From NCBI RefSeq assembly GCF_000178455.1, contig NZ_ADNU01000018.1:1-64000 (forward strand): a stretch of DNA of 64,000 nt. The letters are read 5' to 3'. Positions 56,203 to 64,000 of the stretch are shown here, piece by piece. The DNA is from Brevibacterium mcbrellneri ATCC 49030. Its GTDB lineage: Bacteria; Actinomycetota; Actinomycetes; Actinomycetales; Brevibacteriaceae. The translations under genes were made by a program, and so were the position numbers. Numbering within the stretch: position 1 is the first letter of the stretch; every line of letters starts with the position of its first letter. The notes beneath the pieces were generated by a model, which was not told where the DNA came from, ran no database searches, and worked only from the letters and a program-made list of their open reading frames with translations.

Positions 56203-57953
56203 GCACCACTTCAAAAGCAGGGTGGATGCCCATGGGCGTTGCCGGGCGAATCCTGGTGGCGTCGTCCGTTTTGCTTTTGGGAATCGTGATCGTGATCTCT
56301 ACGGTCTTGTACATCTTCTTTTCGGACCGGCATTCGCAGGACGAAGAAGAACGCGTGGTTTCCACCGCCGTGGCCGTCGCTACTACCGTTGATCTGCACA
56401 GTATGGGACATTCCCAGCTTTCGAGAACTCTGTCGGAACTCAAACGGCTCAACGAGCTTGACCTCTTGGTGTCCGTTCCGCTCAGTGAACTGAAAAAGGG
56501 CAAGCCCGGTGTCAGCGACCCGCAAGGCGCGGTGGGCGATCACGATGCTGACCGAGCGGGAACTCAGGTGCACACTGGTGGCAACTTGGACGAGGTGCCG
56601 GATTTTTCCCTCAGTGTCATACAACAGGTTGCTAATGGAGACACCGTCACCGTTTATCTGCCCGATGAACACGGTGGAACTCTCTACACACTGGTGGGAG
56701 TCAAACCCACTCCACCGGGTTATCAGCGTGCCGTGATTGTCGCTGGGATTGACAGGTCAACGGTTCGGGCAAGTTTCCAGCCTGTTGGCAACCTATTGAT
56801 TGCAAGTGGGGCATTTACTTTTGTGCTGGGAACAGCTGCGATTTGGCTGACATCGCGAGGACTTAAACGTGTCACTGGGGACTACGGAACAAAAGAACTG
56901 GCACATCTGATCGCGTATTACAGATCAGTTTTGGAGGCCGTGAACGACGGTTTGCTGTTGGTTGACAGAAACGAGGGGATCGTTCTGTATAACGACACTG
57001 CTCGTGAACTCTTAGGGCTACCGGTAACAGATTCGTCTATTCAGTTCGACCAAATACCCGTGCCCGAAACGCTCCGCAACCTCATTGAATCCGGCAGGTT
57101 AGTGCGCGATGAAATCCACTACACCGCGTCTCGCGTGCTACTTGTCAATCAGCAGCCCGCACGTGAATATATGCACGATGAACCCAATGTCGACACGTGG
57201 GTGGTCACGGTGCGTGACCACACTGAACTGCGAAAACTCACTGGTGAGCTGGTGTCCATTCGGTCTTTCTCGGATTCTTTGCGCTCGCAGACGCACGAAT
57301 TCGCCAACAGGATGCACATCATTGCTTCGCTTATTGAGACAGGAAACCCAGAAGAAGCACTTGAGTTTGCTACCCAGTCTGTCGCCCACACGTCTACCGC
57401 ACCGGAAGATCTGCTGGGCGGGTTCAATCAGCCGGTGATCGCAGCGCTTGTGTACACCAAGCTTGCTCAAGCTAAAGAAGACAACATCGAACTGCACGTT
57501 GACGCGTCGAGTTTAGGAAGCACGATCCCTGGTGATGAACGCGACCTAGTGACAGTGCTAGGTAACTTGCTCGACAACGCTTTCGACGCGGTGAACCGCC
57601 CGGACATTCCAGCCGACCGCAAGAAGGTGGAACTCACCATGTCAGGGTCTACCGCCTCGGGATACACCATCACCGTGCGCGACGACGGACCCGGAATCCC
57701 CGACGACACCGTGGACAACATTTTTGAACGCGGATGGTCAACCAAACACGACGGCGTCGAGCACGACACAGGGCAGGGGGTCAAAACCGACGGATCGCGT
57801 GGAGTGGGACTCGACATTGTGGTGCAGGCCGTCAAGCGGTTAGGTGGCGCAATTGACGTAGACGGCGGGCTCGGAGACGAAGCAGACCAGGGTGAGCTAC
57901 GCGGCGCTGAGTTCTCCGTGTGGTTGCCCGGCGCACCAGATGTGACCGGTTGA
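56199..57953 (+). CDS. CitA/DcuS-type sensor histidine kinase
   Basis: A 584-residue kinase. The N-terminal helix ([24 protein letters not shown]) is followed by a ~140-residue extracytoplasmic PAS-like domain, a second helix near residue 200 and a PAS domain ([20 protein letters not shown]). The Spo0B-like H-box is [21 protein letters not shown]. The ATPase includes [10 protein letters not shown] and DDGPGIP. GTG start overlapping copA by 4 bp, so translation is coupled. Its partner regulator is 950 bp downstream beyond an inverted gene. Confidence 0.92.
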   Translation: MSTTSKAGWMPMGVAGRILVASSVLLLGIVIVISTVLYIFFSDRHSQDEEERVVSTAVAVATTVDLHSMGHSQLSRTLSELKRLNELDLLVSVPLSELKKGKPGVSDPQGAVGDHDADRAGTQVHTGGNLDEVPDFSLSVIQQVANGDTVTVYLPDEHGGTLYTLVGVKPTPPGYQRAVIVAGIDRSTVRASFQPVGNLLIASGAFTFVLGTAAIWLTSRGLKRVTGDYGTKELAHLIAYYRSVLEAVNDGLLLVDRNEGIVLYNDTARELLGLPVTDSSIQFDQIPVPETLRNLIESGRLVRDEIHYTASRVLLVNQQPAREYMHDEPNVDTWVVTVRDHTELRKLTGELVSIRSFSDSLRSQTHEFANRMHIIASLIETGNPEEALEFATQSVAHTSTAPEDLLGGFNQPVIAALVYTKLAQAKEDNIELHVDASSLGSTIPGDERDLVTVLGNLLDNAFDAVNRPDIPADRKKVELTMSGSTASGYTITVRDDGPGIPDDTVDNIFERGWSTKHDGVEHDTGQGVKTDGSRGVGLDIVVQAVKRLGGAIDVDGGLGDEADQGELRGAEFSVWLPGAPDVTG

Positions 57954-58008
57954 TGGGGTGGTTTGAGGTGATGTCTTCTGTAACTGCAGGTGTATTGCCT
58001 CTGTTCTT

Positions 58009-58716
58009 CTATATCGCTACTAGGGCCATTATGGAAACGACGAGGTTGTTGAAAGCGTGAATGAGAAATGGTGCTTTCATCGTTTTAAACCAGAATCGGG
58101 CGAGTGTGAGTGAAGTCCCTAAAAATAGGGTGTAGGTCATCAAAGGCGGAGCGACGTGAGCCAAAGAGAAAACTAATACTGAGATCAACCCTGCTACCCA
58201 CACAGGTGTGAAGCGCTGGAGCCAATCAAGTAGAGCCCGTCGGAAGAAGATTTCTTCTAGAAACGGTAGGGCTATTCCGGAGCAGAAGACTACTGCAATT
58301 TGTGGGACAATGCCCAGGTGCATGCTTTCGTCGAGACTTCTTTCTCCAGGTGCTACCTCGAATAGTGAGCCGACAACGGCAGAGGCGGTAGCACTTAGGA
58401 GGAGTGTAAGCGGTGCCCACCAGAGTAAGTGCCACAAGGAACGTGAGCTGGTTCTGAACCCTAATTCAGAAAGGGTCCACTTCATTCGGTGGCGCAATCC
58501 AAACCATAGAGTGCCAAGTCCACCCACTGCGCCGAAGACGGCAACGCCAAAGGCGATCCATGAACCGGACTTAACGATAAATCCTAGAAACAGTCCGCCT
58601 ACTAAAGCTCCGGCACCCATGCCGAACATGCTGAGTACGGCCCAAACTAGATGAGGCAATAGAACCGCAGGAGGAAGCGAATAAATAGGTACCGCGGGGG
58701 TCCAACTTTTCTCCAT
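58009..58716 (-). CDS. CPBP-family intramembrane metalloprotease
   Basis: A 235-residue protein with about eight helices. CPBP (CAAX protease/bacteriocin-processing) motifs are present: LEEIFFRRALLDWL (EExxxR), then VFSLAHVAPP and IHAFNNLVV, giving the glutamates and histidines of the membrane-embedded zinc site. ATG start. It lies inverted between the CitA-type kinase and its regulator gene. Possible roles are peptide processing or self-immunity; nothing in the sequence decides. Confidence 0.88.
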   Translation of the reverse strand: MEKSWTPAVPIYSLPPAVLLPHLVWAVLSMFGMGAGALVGGLFLGFIVKSGSWIAFGVAVFGAVGGLGTLWFGLRHRMKWTLSELGFRTSSRSLWHLLWWAPLTLLLSATASAVVGSLFEVAPGERSLDESMHLGIVPQIAVVFCSGIALPFLEEIFFRRALLDWLQRFTPVWVAGLISVLVFSLAHVAPPLMTYTLFLGTSLTLARFWFKTMKAPFLIHAFNNLVVSIMALVAI

Positions 58717-58898
58717 ACATAACTATTATGTCCGGGATCTACGCGGAGCTCAAAACTCCGTGGGATTGCTCGGTGAAACGCATGTAACTGAGTGACAACC
58801 CGATGTGTCGTGCCTGGCACACGAACACGTCTCTCGTGTATCGAGCGTTGGATATAGTTCGAAGCAGGAACACCTGGTCGTGCAAAGTGTAGGAATCA

Positions 58899-59621
58899 AT
58901 GTGGCGTAGTAGTGAACAGAAGTTTGGCGTGCTTGTCGTCGAAGATGAAGAGGTCGCTGGACGTGCACACGCGAACTACGTGAGTCGTCTGGACGACTTC
59001 TATGTCGTGGGTATCGCCAAGAACGCTAGCCAAGCCTTGGCGGTCATGTTGGGCCAGGTTCCTGCGATCGATCCAAAAGCGATTGACCTGGTTTTGTTGG
59101 ATATGAACTTAGGCGACGGACACGGGATTCAGTTACTTCGAGCATTTCGGACACACCGCGTCAATGTAGACGCGATTGCAGTGACCGCTTCCCGCGAATT
59201 CAACGTGGTACACAACGCGAAAAGCTTGGGCGTTTTCCAGTACATCGTCAAGCCGTTTACCTTCCCGGTGTTCCGAACGAAGCTGGAAGCCTATGTCGAA
59301 TACCGACGCTCACTCGAAGACTGCCCAGAAAAGGCGTCGCAACAAGAGATCGACGCTCTCATGTCAACGTTTTCATCCGAACCCAAGGTCCGTCTGGCCA
59401 AAAAAGTTCCAGCCGATATTCAGCACGCTGTTCTTGCCGCTTTGAAAGGAGGGCAGGCTCTTTCGGCGGCCGAAGCGGGAGACCTTCTGGGGGTATCCCG
59501 AGTCACCGCTCGCAGGTACTTAGAAGCGATGGCCAACTCTGAAATTCTGAAACGTCAGCCACGTTATGGTTCTGCCGGTCGGCCGGTTCTGGAATACACC
59601 CTGCCGGACGGCGCAGAGTAA
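58899..59621 (+). CDS. CitB/DcuR-type response regulator
   Basis: A 240-residue regulator. The receiver has VVEDEEVAG, the acceptor in VLLDMNLGDGHG and the lysine in YIVKPFTFPVF. The C-terminal helix-turn-helix is SAAEAGDLLGVSRVTARRYLEAM, followed by a wing ending GRPVLEYTL. The pattern matches CitB/DcuR/DpiA regulators, whose kinases have a PAS ectodomain like the one encoded at 56.2 kb. ATG start with GTAGGA upstream. Convergent with purB. Confidence 0.92.
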   Translation: MWRSSEQKFGVLVVEDEEVAGRAHANYVSRLDDFYVVGIAKNASQALAVMLGQVPAIDPKAIDLVLLDMNLGDGHGIQLLRAFRTHRVNVDAIAVTASREFNVVHNAKSLGVFQYIVKPFTFPVFRTKLEAYVEYRRSLEDCPEKASQQEIDALMSTFSSEPKVRLAKKVPADIQHAVLAALKGGQALSAAEAGDLLGVSRVTARRYLEAMANSEILKRQPRYGSAGRPVLEYTLPDGAE

Positions 59622-59633
59622 CCCGCACCTCGT

Positions 59634-59701
59634 GGCGGGGCGCGCTCTACCCCGGCGAGCACTGTGGCTCGCCCCGCCCAGCCTGGAAGCTAGCCAGGCT
59701 G
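59634..59701. terminator. Bidirectional terminator region between citB-like gene and purB
   Basis: Nested GC-rich hairpins: GGCGAGC/GCTCGCC (59654-59660 with 59667-59673) and CAGCCTGG/CCAGGCTG (59679-59686 with 59694-59701), with a longer GGCGGGG/CCCCGCC pairing possible from 59634. No T-run follows. Confidence 0.6.
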
Positions 59702-59712
59702 GAAGGTGACGG

Positions 59713-61131
59713 TCATGCGCGCCAAGCGGCCACCTCGGTGCGGGCCAAATCAGCAGCCACACCCGTGTACGTTGCAGGTGTCAACTGTGTCAACGCTTTT
59801 TCGAAGTGAGCCGGAAGACCAAGACCTGCGATGAACTCGCGTATTTGTTCCGGCGTAACACGGTGACCGCGCGTGAGCTCCTTGAGCTTTTCGTACGGGT
59901 TGTCCATGCCTGGAACGCCCAGGAGGTACGCCGCGCGCATGACTGACTGGATGGGTTCAGCCAAGACCTCCCAGTTGGAGTCGAGGTCGGCGTTGAGAGC
60001 GTCAGTGTTGATCGCGAGGCGACCCAAGCCCTTGACCAAGTTGTTCAGCGCCAGCACCGAGTGGCCGAACGCTACACCGATGTTGCGTTGTGTGGTGGAG
60101 TCGGTGAGGTCGCGCTGCAAGCGGCTGGTGACCAGTGTGGAGCCCAACGAGTCCAGTAGCGCGCAACTGAGTTCCAGGTTCGCTTCCGCGTTTTCAAACC
60201 GAATGGGGTTGACTTTGTGTGGCATCGTGGACGATCCAGTGGCGCCTTCAACCGGGATCTGGATGAAGTAGTTCATCGCAATGTACGTCCACATGTCGGT
60301 GGCCAGGTTGTGCGCGATGCGGTTGAAACGTGCCAGGTCAGCGTACAGTTCCGCCTGGAAGTCGTGGGATTCGATCTGCGTGGTCAACGGGTTGAACGTC
60401 AGGCCCAGTTTCTCCACGAACGTCTGCGCAACGTGTGGCCAGTCAACACCTGGGGCTGCAACCGTATGAGCTGCATAGGTTCCGGTAGCGCCGTTGATCT
60501 TGCCCAGGTATTCAGTGTTTTCGATACGACGGTACTGACGAGCCAAGCGGTGCACGAACACCGCGAACTCTTTACCCATGGTGGATGGGGTTGCAGGCTG
60601 TCCGTGGGTGTGGCTGAGCATAGGGGTGTCAGCCAGGTCTTCAGCCATCTGAGCTAGGGCGTCGATGAGCGCGCGTGCGCGTGGCAACCACACGTCTTCG
60701 ATAGCACCTTTGAGGCCCACAGCGTAGGACAAGTTGTTGATGTCTTCTGATGTGCAGCAGAAGTGGACCAGTTCGCTCAGATCGTCTGCACCAATGTGTG
60801 ACAGTGCCTCCTTGATGAGGTATTCGACGGCTTTGACGTCGTGCACAGTGACGGCTTCAAACGCTGCAAGTTGCGAAATAGTTGAGTGGTCGAACGTTTC
60901 GACGAGCCCACGCAACTGGCGCTTTTCGTCGTCATGGAGTTCGCGAACACCTTGGAACACATTGGATTCGAGCAGGTGGATGAACCATTCCACTTCCACG
61001 TGAATCCGGTTGCGGTTCAGGGCTGCTTCCGAAAGGTAGTCAACGAGTGGGGCGGCGTCGCCACGGTAACGGCCGTCGAGTGGGCCCAGAGCAATTGCGG
61101 GGTCAAGGTCAGCAAGAGTCACACGAGTCAT
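59713..61131 (-). CDS. purB: Adenylosuccinate lyase
   Basis: A 472-residue fumarase/aspartase-superfamily lyase acting in two steps of purine synthesis (SAICAR and adenylosuccinate cleavage). The signature is GSSTMPHKVNPIRFENAE, with the catalytic serine loop. HTHGQPATPSTMGKE holds the general-acid His, and CCTSEDINNLSYAV is the substrate loop. The length fits the bacterial family resembling E. coli PurB. ATG start without a clear ribosome site. Stands alone between convergent and divergent neighbours. Confidence 0.96.
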   Translation of the reverse strand: MTRVTLADLDPAIALGPLDGRYRGDAAPLVDYLSEAALNRNRIHVEVEWFIHLLESNVFQGVRELHDDEKRQLRGLVETFDHSTISQLAAFEAVTVHDVKAVEYLIKEALSHIGADDLSELVHFCCTSEDINNLSYAVGLKGAIEDVWLPRARALIDALAQMAEDLADTPMLSHTHGQPATPSTMGKEFAVFVHRLARQYRRIENTEYLGKINGATGTYAAHTVAAPGVDWPHVAQTFVEKLGLTFNPLTTQIESHDFQAELYADLARFNRIAHNLATDMWTYIAMNYFIQIPVEGATGSSTMPHKVNPIRFENAEANLELSCALLDSLGSTLVTSRLQRDLTDSTTQRNIGVAFGHSVLALNNLVKGLGRLAINTDALNADLDSNWEVLAEPIQSVMRAAYLLGVPGMDNPYEKLKELTRGHRVTPEQIREFIAGLGLPAHFEKALTQLTPATYTGVAADLARTEVAAWRA

Positions 61132-61376
61132 ACCGCCATTGTTTCATGGCTCTTGAGTAGCCAGAGACGTGTGGACTGTGCGGTGTTGGACTGGCAGGTG
61201 CCTGTGGAGTGCGCGGGGGAGTGTCCAGGGTGGTGGGTTGAGGTGGGGTTTTGTTCCGCCGAGGTCGTTCCTGGGCGAGCGTCCGGATGGCCCTCAGTCT
61301 GTGGATGGGCGGGTGCTTTCCACAGGCGGTGATTGTGTGGTGGTGCTCCTGAGCGTGGAAGCGGATTCTGTTTTGC
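61132..61376. other. Gap between purB and the hydrolase operon
   Basis: A 245-bp GT-rich interval that should hold the divergent promoters. I see no gene or RNA. It contains GCCGAGGTCGTTCC at about 61258, a variant of the window-wide octamer. No convincing ribosome site precedes the next ATG. Confidence 0.5.
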
Positions 61377-61631
61377 ATGGATACTTCATTTGAAATTGCG
61401 ATCAAGGAATGGATGCACATCGCAGACACCTTGCGCACACACGGTCATCAGACCAGCAATCTTCAAGGCGTCGCGTGGCACTCGATTTCAGCTGACGCGT
61501 TTAAACGTGACGTGGAAGCCCGGGCAACAGACTTTCACACGGCCGCGAGTTTAGCAGAAAGAGTGAGTCACGCGCTTGCGGTTCACGGGCAAGCCGTTGA
61601 AGCGGTGTCGAAGGTGGTGCTGGGCAGATGA
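61377..61631 (+). CDS. Small WXG100-like helical protein
   Basis: An 84-residue, cysteine-free helical protein. It has the two-helix layout of WXG100 proteins: an N-terminal helix, a turn with GVAWHSISADAFKRDVEARA (the W.S..A..F pattern typical of WXG-like proteins), then a second helix. The strict WxG is WHS here. ATG start; it overlaps the next gene by 4 bp. WXG proteins are secreted by type VII systems, but no ESX component is encoded in this window, so a secretion role is inference. Confidence 0.55.
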   Translation: MDTSFEIAIKEWMHIADTLRTHGHQTSNLQGVAWHSISADAFKRDVEARATDFHTAASLAERVSHALAVHGQAVEAVSKVVLGR

Positions 61632-62188
61632 TCGTAGGAATCAACACAGATGTTTTGGATGACTTTTCAGATGAGTTGACGCGCTGTTGGCCGGAGTCGA
61701 TGCGACCCCAGGACCCTAAAAGTGACGGTCCGCGCGAGTTCCATCAATACGTGGTTCACGCGTTCTTGGGTGTCATGAACGTAGCCGAAATCGTCGCTCA
61801 TGTGCGGTTCACAGGTGAACATGACATCAGGTGCTGCGCGTATATGGCCGGTCCGACATGTGTGGCGCTCATGCAGTACGCCGGTGATGACTGTCCCGAA
61901 TGTGTGGAGAAACGTCACATGGTGGTGGGCTACGTGATTCAGCCTGCGTACTTTCCCGTCCTGTGCTCTGAAAACGTCCTGCCTCAGGGACATATGAACA
62001 TCACGGGTCTGATCCGTCCTGGGCTGGCGGTTCTGGAACGAGCCGGGCAGAAGATTCCTTGGTCTGATGCCCCGTTAGCGGTGACCGGTCAGGCTCCAAG
62101 TCTGCAACATTCAGTTGAAACCGCGGTGCGCGCTCACATGCGCAATGTGGGGATGTACATCGACACCGTGAATAATGCGAGCACGTGA
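61628..62188 (+). CDS. Uncharacterised protein, middle gene of the hydrolase operon
   Basis: A 186-residue soluble protein with six cysteines (CWPE, IRCCAYMAGPTC, DCPECVEKRH, LCSEN). The cluster DDCPECVEKRH looks like a possible metal-binding or disulfide motif. No family is recognised. ATG start overlapping the upstream stop (ATGA). Its own stop overlaps the next start. It may be a chaperone or immunity protein for the hydrolase, but that is only inferred from position. Confidence 0.6.
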   Translation: MIVGINTDVLDDFSDELTRCWPESMRPQDPKSDGPREFHQYVVHAFLGVMNVAEIVAHVRFTGEHDIRCCAYMAGPTCVALMQYAGDDCPECVEKRHMVVGYVIQPAYFPVLCSENVLPQGHMNITGLIRPGLAVLERAGQKIPWSDAPLAVTGQAPSLQHSVETAVRAHMRNVGMYIDTVNNAST

Positions 62189-63630
62189 TGAGCGGCGGGG
62201 CACGAGGTGTCAGCGCCCACCTCGACGACATGGAGAAGAAAGCGGACGAGCTGGAGCGTTTGGCGCGTGAGTTAGCGCTTGTAGGGACGCGCTCGCTAGT
62301 AGCGCAGGGTGACCTTGAACTGGGAGTCAGTGTCATTGCGTCTGTTCCCACCTGGCTGGAAGTGCGTCAGACCATGGGCGAATTCACGGTGTTCGTGGGG
62401 GCGAGCGCCACGCGACTGGAAGCTACTGCAGTGGCCTTACGGGCCAGTGTCAGAGCGTATCGGCAAGCTCAGCAGATCAGCGAGCGCATTATTGATGATG
62501 CTCTCACTGCCGTGGGCAATATCGCGGGGCATGTAGCGCGAGGAGCTCTCTTTCTGTTAACACCAGCGGTGATAGCGACGTACCTTCCCGTGCTTGCGGT
62601 GGACCTTCAAACGAACCTGGTTCGCAGGGTGTTGGGGCATGATGGACCAGACTTCGTTTTGACGCGAACACTTGCAAAAAACGCTCGTGATATTGCGCAA
62701 CGTGGCATTGACAACCTCACTCAGAAGGCATTTACGCACCCTGAAGTGAGCCGGCCGGTCATCGAGTACGTGATCCCCGGTTTTGTCGGAGGGTTCGTGG
62801 GACTTCCACCCAATATCCAAAACCTGTTTCGCACACCTCACTCCTCAGAACAGGTCACCACAATGATGGTGAACACGGGATACACGGTGGGGGTATTTGA
62901 TTCGAGCGTCACTGTGACCAAAGTGGGGGAGTCACGTGAGCTACAGACGCACCCCACTAACTTGAGCGAACTGTACGCGCGTCAACGTTCCGTACATTCG
63001 GGAAAAGACAATGGCCAGGTCCGAGTCGACAAGGTCCGCGGAGCTGACGGCGTTGAACGTGTGGTTGTGTACGTGCCCGCGACAACGGACTGGTCAGTTG
63101 GAAGTGGGAATGGCACTGACATGCAAACGAACCTGGAAACTATAGCGGGCAAGGACTCAGCTATGCGAAAGGTTGTTCGGCAGGCACTTGAAGATGCCGG
63201 AGTAGACAGTTCAACCGAGGTCATGATGGTGGGGTACTCCCAAGGCGGAATCGTCGCCATGTCACTGGCAGATGACCCAGACTTCACTGCAAAATACAAC
63301 GTCACCACGGTTGTGACCGTGGGGTCGCCCGTTTCCGACTACCGGGTTCCCGACAGTGTGGAAGTGTTGTCGATCGAACACGACCACGACCTCGTTCCCC
63401 AACTCGACGGGCGGAAGAACCCAAACCAACACAACTGGACAACCGTAACCACTTCGCCACACCTCGGGCAGGGCCAACAAGCCCAAGACGCACACAGCGG
63501 TGACGTTTACGCGGACGCCATTTCAGGGATCGAAGATGACCCAGACGTTCAGGAATTCAAACGTAAACGAGGCGAATTTTTTGGGGGCACTGTAACAGAG
63601 TCACACCAATATGAAGGAACCCGTCCGTAG
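62188..63630 (+). CDS. Alpha/beta hydrolase with helical WXG/LXG-like N-terminus
   Basis: A protein of about 480 residues (GTG at 62185 is an equally close alternative start, giving 481). Residues 1-110 are a helical domain (HLDDMEKKADELERLARELA ... FVGASATRLEATAVALRASV) like WXG/LXG targeting regions. A hydrophobic stretch follows (LFLLTPAVIATYLPVLAVDL), then a linker and an alpha/beta-hydrolase domain. The nucleophile elbow is MVGYSQGGIVAMS (Ser352 in the longer numbering); candidate Asp400 or Asp402 (SIEHDHDLVPQLDG) and His437 (DAHSGDV) complete a triad. Probably a lipase or esterase. Confidence 0.72.
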   Translation: MSGGARGVSAHLDDMEKKADELERLARELALVGTRSLVAQGDLELGVSVIASVPTWLEVRQTMGEFTVFVGASATRLEATAVALRASVRAYRQAQQISERIIDDALTAVGNIAGHVARGALFLLTPAVIATYLPVLAVDLQTNLVRRVLGHDGPDFVLTRTLAKNARDIAQRGIDNLTQKAFTHPEVSRPVIEYVIPGFVGGFVGLPPNIQNLFRTPHSSEQVTTMMVNTGYTVGVFDSSVTVTKVGESRELQTHPTNLSELYARQRSVHSGKDNGQVRVDKVRGADGVERVVVYVPATTDWSVGSGNGTDMQTNLETIAGKDSAMRKVVRQALEDAGVDSSTEVMMVGYSQGGIVAMSLADDPDFTAKYNVTTVVTVGSPVSDYRVPDSVEVLSIEHDHDLVPQLDGRKNPNQHNWTTVTTSPHLGQGQQAQDAHSGDVYADAISGIEDDPDVQEFKRKRGEFFGGTVTESHQYEGTRP

Positions 63631-63770
63631 AGTGGTGCGAAACACGAGTTTCAGTTAGATTATGTATCACCTTATGAAATAGCTCACTTTGGACTTGCGC
63701 GCCACAAGCTGCGGTCCACTTCGTTTGGCTGACTTAACCCAAGGCCCAGCCCTGACGCTAAGGAGAAGGC

Positions 63771-64000
63771 ATGACATCGACGTCAAATCCAACCACGGGT
63801 GTGGACGATGTAGTCCAGATGCTAACGCCCGACGGAACTCGCGTACCTAACAGCGACTTCGACGCATACGCCCACGAACTCACCGTTGACGATCTCAAAG
63901 GCTTCTACCGCGACATGGTGCTGATCCGGCGCGTCGATGCCGAAGGCAACGCTCTCCAGCGCCAAGGCCAGTTGGGCCTGTGGGTGCCACTGCTGGGGCA
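63771..64000 (+). CDS. Pyruvate/2-oxoacid dehydrogenase E1 component alpha subunit (5' end)
   Basis: The first 76 codons are present; the gene runs off the right edge. The reading is TPDGTRVPNSDFDAYA, LTVDDLKGFYRDMVLIRRVD and AEGNALQRQGQLGLWVPLLG, matching the N-terminus of thiamine-diphosphate-dependent E1 alpha subunits in actinobacteria. ATG start with CTAAGGAGAAGG upstream. The beta subunit and E2 should follow outside the window. Whether the substrate is pyruvate or a branched-chain 2-oxoacid cannot be decided. Confidence 0.9.
   Translation, partial: MTSTSNPTTGVDDVVQMLTPDGTRVPNSDFDAYAHELTVDDLKGFYRDMVLIRRVDAEGNALQRQGQLGLWVPLLG

Overview
The window is the replication-origin region of an actinobacterial chromosome, plus about 50 kb of one replichore. 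The gene order is the classical actinobacterial one: tRNA-Ala, DLW-39, tRNA-Ile, DUF3566, gyrA, gyrB, dciA, recF, dnaN, dnaA on the minus strand; then rpmH, rnpA, yidD, yidC, khpB, rsmG, parA, parB on the plus strand; then cwlM, trxA, trxB, a pseudokinase, murJ, a DUF6049 protein and a NUDIX hydrolase on the minus strand, facing cca. This matches the Mycobacterium tuberculosis layout (Rv0001-Rv0007 and Rv3907c-Rv3924c). Base composition looks moderate (mid-50s % GC by eye, not computed), and GTG starts and leaderless promoters are common. A member of the Micrococcales or a related order fits best; I cannot name the genus.

Layout. 1-860: an IS1249-like transposase remnant, two tRNAs and a tiny DLW-39 gene. 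0.9-12 kb: gyrase and replication genes transcribed toward the left end, with DnaA-box clusters on both sides of dnaA. 12-17.3 kb: the rpmH-to-parB set with four perfect parS sites, three of them inside parB. 17.4-26.6 kb: a cell-wall control block (catalytically degenerate CwlM, thioredoxin pair, MurJ with a separate membrane pseudokinase, DUF6049 protein). 26.7-34 kb: cca, an acyl-CoA ligase, a class A penicillin-binding protein and a polytopic membrane protein. 34-42 kb: rpsF-ssb-rpsR-rplI, then a DUF559 protein, a DUF445 protein and an ABC exporter lying between rplI and dnaB. 42-53.5 kb: accessory genes, including an unrecognised two-gene cassette, a MerR/DUF2306 pair, uridine kinase, a Tat lipoprotein Rieske protein, an HTH/serine-hydrolase operon and a lipoprotein/response-regulator/sensor-kinase set. 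53.5-59.6 kb: copper export (copZ, copA) translationally coupled to a CitA/DcuS-type kinase whose response regulator lies beyond an inverted CPBP protease gene. 59.7-64 kb: purB, a three-gene operon ending in a predicted alpha/beta hydrolase with a helical WXG-like N-terminus, and the start of a pyruvate dehydrogenase E1 alpha gene.

Functional themes. Replication initiation and segregation (dnaA, dnaN, recF, dciA, gyrAB, ssb, dnaB, parABS) sit together. The cwlM/murJ/pseudokinase/ponA group suggests coordinated peptidoglycan precursor synthesis, flipping and polymerisation. The clearest unexplained signal is a dispersed octamer, CACCTCGG/CCGAGGTG, seen about 40 times on both strands, far more than chance predicts. 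It occurs in genes and in intergenic repeats and is absent from about 11.4 to 20.7 kb. The best candidates for undescribed systems are the 61.4-63.6 kb hydrolase operon, the 62/114-residue gene pair at 42.3 kb with direct repeats 21 bp apart, and the palindrome array between the DUF559 and DUF445 genes.
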